Source: Pelagibius sp. (lineage in GTDB: Bacteria > Pseudomonadota > Alphaproteobacteria > Kiloniellales > Kiloniellaceae). From it: 33,235 bases of DNA. A model generated the notes under the pieces. It was not told the DNA's origin and did not search any database. It saw only the letters and a list, made by a program, of their open reading frames with translations. The position numbers were made by a program, and so were the translations under genes. This document shows, piece by piece, positions 27,867-33,235 of this stretch. Each line of letters begins with the position of its first letter. Within the stretch, counting starts at the first letter, position 1. The stretch covers positions 1 through 33,235 of the forward strand of contig NZ_JANQOI010000168.1 of NCBI RefSeq assembly GCF_028289705.1, in the 5' to 3' direction.

Positions 27867-29021
27867 CTAGCCTTCCTCGGCCATGGCGGCCAGGGTGCGG
27901 GTCAAGAGGCGGATCTCGCTGCGCAACTCTTCCACCGCCTGTTCGCGTCCGCCGGCCATCTCCGCGGCCATGCGTTCGAGCCGCAGGTCGAGGTTGCGGA
28001 TATGGCCCTTGGTCGCCTTGTCGAGACCGGCTTCCTCGCCGCTGGCTTCGGCGATTTTCGCCAGCAGGGGCTTGAGGCTGGCCTGGGTCTCGGCGATGGA
28101 CAGCATCACCGACTGTTCGGTGCGCATGTGGTCGGTGAGGTTGCTTAGCCGCTCGGTCAGCGCCGCCAGATTCTGGTTGATGGCGACGCGGTCTTCCTCC
28201 CCGCGGGCCACGGTGCGCTGGAGCTGTTCCATACTGTCGGCGGTCTTTTCAAGCAGCGCGTGGACGTAGGCGGAGACCGGCTGATCGCCTTCGCCGGTGA
28301 CGCCGGCGCTGCTCAGCTTGGTGATGCTGGAGAGCCACTCTTCCAGCTCGTTGACGAAGCGGTTGTGGGCCTGGGCCGAGTTCAGTTCGAGGAAGCCCAG
28401 AACCAGGGAGCCGGCGAGGCCGAAGAGCGAGGAGCTGAAGGCCGTGCCCATGCCGGAGAGCGGCGCTTCCAGGCCGCCCTTCAGATCCTCGAAGAGGGCC
28501 ACCGGGTCGCTGCTGCCGCCAGAGAGGCCGCCGATGGTCTCGCCCACCGCATTCACCGTGTCCAGCAGGCCCCAGAAGGTGCCCAGCAGGCCGAGGAAGA
28601 TCAGCAGGCCGATGAAATAGCGGGAGATCTCGTGGGACTCGTCGATGCGGGTCTGGATGGTATCCAGAAGGGTGCGCATCGACATGGTGGAAAGGCTCAG
28701 CCGGCCGGCCCGATCGCCGATCATGGTGACCATGGGCCCCAGCAGCCGGGGCGGCGATTCCTGGGACAGGGTGCCGGGAAAGATCAGCCCGCCGCGGCTT
28801 TCGCGCCGTAGGGTTTCCAGCCAGTGGATCTCGCCCCTGAGGCCGAGCACCTGCACGAAGCTGAGGCCGATCCCGAACAGCAGGATCAGCATGATCAGCC
28901 CGTTGAGCAGCCAGTTGGCCAGAAAGGCGTCCTGCAATTGCGGTGCGATGAAGGCGCCGGCAATGATGACGGCAGCCAGGAAGAGCACCATGCGCAGGAG
29001 ATAGGTCTGCAGGAAGGACAT
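27867..29021 (-). CDS. MotA/TolQ/ExbB-family proton-channel protein
   Basis: A 384-residue inner-membrane protein. Two N-terminal helices (LLRMVLFLAAVIIAGAFIA and LLNGLIMLILLFGIGLSFVQ) are followed by a cytosolic stretch, then two helices in the ExbB/MotA core, FIGLLIFLGLLGTFWGLLDT and GMGTAFSSSLFGLAGSLVLG, typical of the family. The C-terminal third, from about 250, is predicted helical and cytosolic with heptad patterns. With the MotB-like protein it should form a proton-driven channel. ATG 29021 is the natural start, with a weak ribosome site. The motB-like gene follows downstream after a 568-bp gap that carries the mobile element. A stem ACCCGCTC/GAGCGGGT (29042-29068) lies in the leader. 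Confidence 0.87.
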   Translation of the reverse strand: MSFLQTYLLRMVLFLAAVIIAGAFIAPQLQDAFLANWLLNGLIMLILLFGIGLSFVQVLGLRGEIHWLETLRRESRGGLIFPGTLSQESPPRLLGPMVTMIGDRAGRLSLSTMSMRTLLDTIQTRIDESHEISRYFIGLLIFLGLLGTFWGLLDTVNAVGETIGGLSGGSSDPVALFEDLKGGLEAPLSGMGTAFSSSLFGLAGSLVLGFLELNSAQAHNRFVNELEEWLSSITKLSSAGVTGEGDQPVSAYVHALLEKTADSMEQLQRTVARGEEDRVAINQNLAALTERLSNLTDHMRTEQSVMLSIAETQASLKPLLAKIAEASGEEAGLDKATKGHIRNLDLRLERMAAEMAGGREQAVEELRSEIRLLTRTLAAMAEEG

Positions 29022-29041
29022 CCGAGCGGTCTTACCCTTGC

Positions 29042-29068
29042 ACCCGCTCGTTCCCCCCTAGAGCGGGT
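29042..29068. repeat. Small hairpin in the motA-like leader
   Basis: ACCCGCTC at 29042-29049 and GAGCGGGT at 29061-29068 are perfect inverted repeats with an 11-nt loop, 21 bp upstream of the start codon. The rest of the 303-bp gap 29022-29324 shows no gene or convincing promoter. Confidence 0.45.
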
Positions 29069-29324
29069 CTCCCAATGAATCCGTGCCGTCGCCGCGAATC
29101 GCTGCCGCGCCGGGACTCGGCACTACATATCACGCACCAGGGCCTGTCGCACTCATTTCGCCGTCGTGGCAGGAGCCGATATTCGCCCTGGTCAATCCAT
29201 TGAGGGTTAGGAGCGGGCGGCACCGTGGGGTGAATTCCCACAAGGCATCCGCGGCGCGGTCCTAGGAAGTATCAGCCCCGTCCCGAAGGGATCCGGCGAA
29301 ATGCATGTCGACAGACCCTAAGGG

Positions 29325-30800
29325 TTAGCTGCCAATGGGCTTGATGTCGACCCGATTTGCGGGGCCGCTGCCGGAGAGGGCGCTGGGCGGGCGCACCTGG
29401 ATTCGCGCCGAGGGGATCCCGGCGTCGATCAGGAAGGTCCGGACCTTGAGAGCCCGGGAGAGGGCCAACTGGCGCGCGAGATCGGGCGATCCCTCTTCGC
29501 TGGACGCGAAGCCCAGGACCTGAATGCGATCTTCATCGCTGCCGCGCAGGTCATCGGCCAGGGTGCGGAGCGCGGCGCGCGCCGAAGGCGTCAATTCGGC
29601 CGAGTCCGCATCGAAGGTGAAGGAAATGTCTTCCATCGCCACCGGGTCCAGCAGGGCGGCGGTCTGCTGCAGGGTGGCGGGGGAGGCCGGTGTCTCGGCG
29701 ACGGGCACGTCGGTGGCGGCCGCGCGCTCCTCAGGCAGCAGGCTGACCGGCGCGCTGTCCTCGCTGACCGCCGGTGAGGGCGAGGGCAGGCTGCTCGTCG
29801 GCGGCGCGTCGGCACGCAGGGAATCGTCCGGGCGTTCGGACAGCAGGGCGACATCCGCCACCTCGGCCAGCGACGGATCCGCCGGCGCCTCCGCCGGCTC
29901 GCTGGCCATCGTCTCCAGCGAGCTCTCGGCCACAACGGTGGCCGGTTCGGGGGCCGCTTCAGACGCAACACTGGGGGACGGCGCGGGCGTGTCTGCGGTC
30001 TTGCCCGCAAATTCGGGTGCCAGTCCCGGCGGTGGCGAGAGTTCCGCCGTTTCGACCGGAATCGGGGCCAGGGAAGGCCGCTGCTCGGCGAGGCTCTCCT
30101 GCAGGCCCGGTTCCTGCTCGGCCGGCTCCGCTGCGGCCATCTGCGCGGCGGGCGCTTCCAGGGCGGCCAGCATCGCCGGCGTCGGCTGCGGCTTGCGCGG
30201 GGCCGGCATCGGCAGGGGACGGGAATCGATGATGACGGTCTGGAACTCCCACTTGCCGTCATCGGCCGCCGGCGGCTGGTTCCCCTTGGCCAGCGGCAGC
30301 AGAAGCTGGGACTCCGGCTCCGGCCCGTTGGCGAAGGCGTTTTCGAAGGCCTTCTTGCGCTGCTGGTCGTTGGCTTCCACGGAGAAGCCCGGGGTCAGGC
30401 TGCTGGAGGGGGCCTGCAGCGGCGGGAACAACAGGGTTCCCGGGCGGGTCACCAGAATACCGTCGCCCTGGCGCGGCGGCTGGCCGGGCTGGGCGTTGGG
30501 GGTGCTGGGCTCGAGCCCGGGGAACTGTACCGCCGGCCCGATGGGCACCGGCGCGTTCAAGGGCGGCGGGCTGGGCGGCAGCGGGGCGATGGGCTCCGGT
30601 CCCGGGCCCAGACTGTCCAGCACCTCGGTATTGATGTGGATGCCCGAATTCGAGCGGGTCTGGGCCTCCGCCGGGTCGCCGGCCAGAGCCAGCGTCAGAG
30701 CGCCGGAGGCCGCAAGAAGTCCCGCCGCGATCGCTTTCAGCGATCCGGCACCACGGATTTCATGGCGCGTGAAGCACCCGCGATCGGCGGACATGGTCAT
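29325..30800 (-). CDS. Secreted OmpA-family protein with long Pro/Ala-rich linker
   Basis: A 491-residue exported protein. The N-terminal signal peptide spans about 1-48 (LKAIAAGLLAASGALTLALA, cleavage near AEA-QT). Residues 50-390 are low-complexity, proline-, alanine- and glutamate-rich, likely unfolded, with repeated PAP/EPA motifs. Residues about 391-491 form an OmpA-like peptidoglycan-binding domain (DISFTFDADSAELTPSARAA, VLGFASSEEGSPDLARQLAL, ALKVRTFLIDAGIP), ending in GPANRVDIKPIGS. No lipobox is seen. ATG 30800 has AGGGG 5 nt upstream; ATG 30794 is also possible. It precedes the MotA/MotB-like genes on the same strand and may tie them to the envelope. Confidence 0.82.
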   Translation of the reverse strand: MTMSADRGCFTRHEIRGAGSLKAIAAGLLAASGALTLALAGDPAEAQTRSNSGIHINTEVLDSLGPGPEPIAPLPPSPPPLNAPVPIGPAVQFPGLEPSTPNAQPGQPPRQGDGILVTRPGTLLFPPLQAPSSSLTPGFSVEANDQQRKKAFENAFANGPEPESQLLLPLAKGNQPPAADDGKWEFQTVIIDSRPLPMPAPRKPQPTPAMLAALEAPAAQMAAAEPAEQEPGLQESLAEQRPSLAPIPVETAELSPPPGLAPEFAGKTADTPAPSPSVASEAAPEPATVVAESSLETMASEPAEAPADPSLAEVADVALLSERPDDSLRADAPPTSSLPSPSPAVSEDSAPVSLLPEERAAATDVPVAETPASPATLQQTAALLDPVAMEDISFTFDADSAELTPSARAALRTLADDLRGSDEDRIQVLGFASSEEGSPDLARQLALSRALKVRTFLIDAGIPSARIQVRPPSALSGSGPANRVDIKPIGS

Positions 30801-30936
30801 TCGGCCCCTGAATTCCCCCGGTTCTCCGCAGAGAACGCTTTTGGTTAACAGTATTCCTCCTGCAGGCCCGGGACAACCGAATTGCGGGCGCGGACGGCGC
30901 CGGCCCGCCGCGGCGACACGGACTGCGAGGACCCTA

Positions 30937-31752
30937 TTATCGCGCCCTTTGGTTACCCAAAGGTTTGCGCAGGAGCTTCATGAGGTCGCTGTGGATGTTG
31001 TTGTTGCTGGCCAGAATCGACCCGCTTTCCAGGTTGATTGTCTTGCCGTTCAATTCGCTTACGTAGCCGCCGGCCTCGCGCACCAGGATCGTCCCGGCGG
31101 CGATATCCCAGGCCGAGAGGCCCCATTCCCAGAAGGCGTCGAAGCGCCCGGCGGCCACATAGGCCAGGTCCAGGGCGGCCGAGCCCCAGCGGCGGATGCC
31201 GGCGGTCTGTTCCATCACCGCGTCGATCTCGCCCAGGTATCGCTCGCGGTCGCCGTGGCCGATGTAGGGGGCGCCGGTGGCGATCAGGCTCTCGGCCAGG
31301 CGGTTGCGCGAGGAGACCCTGAGCCGCCGGTCGTTGTGGAAGGCGCCGCCGCCGCGCTCGGCATGGAAGAGATCGTCCTTGATGGGATCGTAGATCAGCC
31401 CGGCGATGATCTCGCCGCGCTCCTCCAGGGCGATGGAGATGGCGAACTGCGGCAGGCCGTGGAGGAAGTTGGTGGTGCCGTCCAGGGGGTCGACGATCCA
31501 GCGCCGGCCGCTGTCGTCGCTCGGCGCCACCGCGCCGGACTCCTCCATCAGGAAGCCGTAGCCGGGCCGCGCCCGCGACAGCTCCTCACGGATGGTCTTC
31601 TCGGCTTTCAGGTCGGCGGCGGAGACGAAGTCCGCCGGCCCCTTGCGGGAGACCTGGAGATTTTCGACCTCGCCGAAGTCGCGCTTGAGGCCGCGCGCGG
31701 CCTTCTCGGCGGCCTTGGCCATGACGTTGATGAGGGCGGAACGGGTGGCCAT
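30937..31752 (-). CDS. suhB: Inositol monophosphatase family protein (SuhB)
   Basis: A 271-residue cytosolic phosphatase of the inositol monophosphatase family. Motifs present: GPADFVSAADLKAE, the metal-binding MEESG, WIVDPLDGTTNFLHGLPQFA, and SAWDIAAGTILVREAGGYVS, giving all acidic metal ligands of the Mg-dependent enzyme. SuhB hydrolyses inositol phosphates and also acts in rRNA transcription antitermination in E. coli. ATG 31752 begins MATRSALINVMAKAAEKAAR, standard for the family. It is 65 bp downstream of efp on the same strand, an arrangement I associate with alphaproteobacteria. The frame extends upstream through efp in another meaning and is not coding. Confidence 0.95.
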   Translation of the reverse strand: MATRSALINVMAKAAEKAARGLKRDFGEVENLQVSRKGPADFVSAADLKAEKTIREELSRARPGYGFLMEESGAVAPSDDSGRRWIVDPLDGTTNFLHGLPQFAISIALEERGEIIAGLIYDPIKDDLFHAERGGGAFHNDRRLRVSSRNRLAESLIATGAPYIGHGDRERYLGEIDAVMEQTAGIRRWGSAALDLAYVAAGRFDAFWEWGLSAWDIAAGTILVREAGGYVSELNGKTINLESGSILASNNNIHSDLMKLLRKPLGNQRAR

Positions 31753-31817
31753 GGCGGCAGGGGGCTTTCTTGACGGCGGCCGAGAGGCGGAGAGAAGGGA
31801 GGGGCGGGGAGCCTGGC

Positions 31818-32384
31818 TCAGCCCTTGGCCCGCTCGACGTAGCTGGCGTCGGCGGTGTTGACGACGATGCGGGTGCCGCTTTCGATGTGCGGCGGCACCA
31901 TGACCCGCGAGCCGTTCTCCAGCACCGCCGGCTTGTAGGAGGAGGAGGCGGTCTGCCCCTTCACCACCGCGTCGGCCTCGACGATTTCCATGATCACCGT
32001 GTCCGGCAGCATGACGGAGATCGCCTCGCCCTCGTAGGACTCGATGGTGACGGTCATGCCGTCCTGCAGGAAGACCACCGGCTCGCCCACCATGTCCTTG
32101 TGCAGGCTGATCTGCTCGTAGCTCTCGTTGTCCATGAAGGTCAGCATGTCGTCGTCGGCGAAGAGGTACTGGAACTCCTTCTGGTCCAGGCGCACCCGCT
32201 CCACGTCCTCGCTGGCGCGGAAGCGCTCGTTCAGCTTGGTGCCGTCGCGGATGTCCTTCAGCTCCACCTGCAGATAGGCACCGCCCTTGCCGGGCTGGGT
32301 GTGCTGGATCTTCACCGCGCGCCAGAGACGGTTCTTGTGCTCGATGACGTTGCCGGGACGGATGGCATTGCCGTTGATCTTCAT
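31818..32384 (-). CDS. efp: Translation elongation factor P
   Basis: A 188-residue EF-P, which relieves ribosome stalling at polyproline. The three domains are evident: KOW-like [20 protein letters not shown] with the tip loop QPGKGGA, whose lysine (Lys33) is the beta-lysylation site used with EpmA, then the OB domains with [20 protein letters not shown] and the C-terminal EF-P signature around [20 protein letters not shown] and [14 protein letters not shown]. The tip sequence fits lysine modification, not rhamnosylation of an Arg. ATG 32384 is the normal start. Several neighbours in this window are proline-rich (the OmpA protein, the TrcR tail), so EF-P would matter for them; this is inference. 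Confidence 0.97.
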   Translation of the reverse strand: MKINGNAIRPGNVIEHKNRLWRAVKIQHTQPGKGGAYLQVELKDIRDGTKLNERFRASEDVERVRLDQKEFQYLFADDDMLTFMDNESYEQISLHKDMVGEPVVFLQDGMTVTIESYEGEAISVMLPDTVIMEIVEADAVVKGQTASSSYKPAVLENGSRVMVPPHIESGTRIVVNTADASYVERAKG

Positions 32385-32461
32385 GTCTGATGGGTCCGAG
32401 AAGTGGTGCCGCGAAAAAGCGCGCGGAAGCTACCAGCTTGCCCCCAAGGTGACAACGCCCC

Positions 32462-33115
32462 TCAGAGGTTGTGGCCGGCCGCTTTTGCAAGGCCGGTGAA
32501 GGCGGCGAGGGGGTTGTCCACGTGCAGCCACATATCGGCATTCAAGGCGATGAAATCGGCGCCGGCTTCGGCATAGGATCGGACCGCCGCCGGGTCCCCG
32601 GCGCCGCAGACGACCAGCGGCGGGGTCATGGAGCGGGCCCACCAATCGACCAGGTCCGGATCGGTGGCTTCCGAGCCATCCAGGGCGCCGAAGGCGACGT
32701 AGTCGGCGCCCTCCTCGCCGGCCAGCATGGCGGCGTGGCGGGAGGCGCCGCAGGCGGCCCCGAGGATGACGCCCTCGCCGAGCTGGCGGCGCAGGGCCTT
32801 CACGGCACCGGGCTTCTCGCCGAGCGACAGGTGCACCCCGTCGCCGCCGCTAGGCTCGACCAGACCGACGCGGTTCTCGAACAGCACGGCAACGCCGGCG
32901 GCCTGGGCCCGCACCAGCAGGGGCGTGGCCCGTTCCAGATGGGCATCGTCGTCGAGCGCGCCGTCGCGCAGCAGCAGCACCGAGAGCCCGTATTCGAGGG
33001 GATCGCCGAGCCCGGTGAGCAGGCCGTCGAGGGCGCCGGCCAGTGCGTCGCCGGCCGCCGCCGGGTCGTCCAGCGGCGGAGTCACAAGGAGGAATTGGGG
33101 GAGCGGGTCAGGCAC
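32462..33115 (-). CDS. ThiE/TenI-family protein
   Basis: A 217-residue TIM-barrel protein of the thiamine phosphate synthase/TenI superfamily. The fold is recognisable from AAGVAVLFENRVGLVEPSGG, DGVHLSLGEKPGAV and ADYVAFGALDGSEAT. Several ThiE catalytic motifs are changed: the QxRxK-type loop is LLLRDGA, the usual ND is EN, and the HxGQxD loop is HLSLGE, so thiamine phosphate synthase activity is doubtful. It may be a TenI-like or other thiazole-related protein. Start is GTG 33115, 24 bp after the stop of the next gene upstream. No other thiamine genes are visible in the window. Confidence 0.75.
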   Translation of the reverse strand: MPDPLPQFLLVTPPLDDPAAAGDALAGALDGLLTGLGDPLEYGLSVLLLRDGALDDDAHLERATPLLVRAQAAGVAVLFENRVGLVEPSGGDGVHLSLGEKPGAVKALRRQLGEGVILGAACGASRHAAMLAGEEGADYVAFGALDGSEATDPDLVDWWARSMTPPLVVCGAGDPAAVRSYAEAGADFIALNADMWLHVDNPLAAFTGLAKAAGHNL

Positions 33116-33139
33116 GGCGTTCGAGGGGTAGGTGATCGT

Positions 33140-33235
33140 TTATGACTGTTGCAGCCATTGGCGGCAGGCTTCGGCGGGGTCGCTCTGCCCGGCCAGGTCC
33201 AGGCTCTCCAGCTTGCCGGTGATCAGGTGATAGCC
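33140..33235 (-). CDS. 3' end of an unidentified gene (cut by window edge)
   Basis: The last 31 codons of a minus-strand gene enter from the right edge and stop at TAA 33140-33142. The C-terminus includes YHLITGKLESLDLAGQSD and ends QWLQQS. I do not recognise the family. Codon use and the 24-bp spacing to the ThiE/TenI gene suggest the same transcript. Confidence 0.6.
   Translation of the reverse strand, partial: GYHLITGKLESLDLAGQSDPAEACRQWLQQS

Noticed and set aside
25577-29021. Zorya-type anti-phage system
   Set aside because: Only MotA- and MotB-like genes are present; no ZorC, ZorD or helicase/nuclease gene lies beside them, and the coil is on the periplasmic partner. The neighbourhood is housekeeping.
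29524-31773. Open frame of about 749 codons on the plus strand across the OmpA and SuhB genes
   Set aside because: It spans two well-supported minus-strand genes and their gap; Gly- and Ser-rich antisense translation.

Overview
The window is GC-rich chromosomal DNA of an alphaproteobacterium, most likely from the Rhodospirillales or a related order. The evidence is lineage-restricted genes: TrcR (DUF1013), the CtrA-degradation adaptor RcdA (DUF1465), a DUF1192 protein, a zinc-free type of bL31, and a ROSE-type RNA thermometer in front of an IbpA-like small heat shock protein. The genus assignment is inference. I see no rRNA, tRNA, CRISPR array, phage genes or intact transposase. Most of the window is ordinary chromosome with many small divergent and convergent units.

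Layout. 1-2.6 kb: a perfect 25-bp inverted repeat, a secreted protein, a LysE-type exporter and trcR. 2.7-6.3 kb: a PIG3-type quinone oxidoreductase, and divergently a DUF1192 protein followed by a DctB-like sensor kinase with no response regulator beside it. 6.3-8.2 kb: an AEC transporter and a convergent two-gene unit (Tat-exported DUF6152 protein plus a small membrane protein). 8.2-9.0 kb: a 776-bp non-coding stretch with an orphan terminator (sRNA candidate) and a hairpin in the metY leader. 9.0-12.9 kb: metY-like gene, alpha/beta hydrolase, secreted sulfite-oxidase-fold protein, SUFU-domain protein and a thioesterase. 13.0-17.0 kb: fetAB and a lemA/TPM operon whose last gene looks like a TPM-protein tail without its TPM domain. 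17.1-18.7 kb: sigma32 promoter, ROSE thermometer and hsp20, then rcdA and rpmE. 19.0-22.8 kb: an MsbA-related ABC exporter, a small secreted protein and an ankyrin-VOC fusion. 22.9-25.5 kb: two small regulatory modules. The first is a MarR gene divergent from a haloalkane-dehalogenase-like hydrolase; each promoter carries a palindrome between its -35 and -10. The second is a near-leaderless ArsR gene coupled to an SRPBCC gene. 25.6-30.8 kb: an envelope cluster with a MotA/ExbB-type channel, a MotB-like protein carrying a periplasmic coiled coil of nearly 400 residues, and a proline/alanine-rich OmpA-family lipoprotein-free secreted protein. A 294-bp non-autonomous mobile element with 18-bp terminal repeats and a 9-bp target duplication lies between the motA-like and motB-like genes. 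30.9-33.2 kb: suhB, efp, a ThiE/TenI-family gene and the end of one more gene, all on the minus strand.

The most useful new observations are the MITE-like element, the ROSE hairpin with its sigma32 promoter, the symmetric MarR operators with a 29-codon coupled ORF, the candidate sRNA, a dispersed intergenic hairpin repeat with at least three good copies, and the 14-residue repeats in the long MotB-like rod. I found no convincing new defence or biosynthetic system. The MotA/MotB-like pair resembles the ZorA/ZorB families in outline but has no ZorC/ZorD neighbours.
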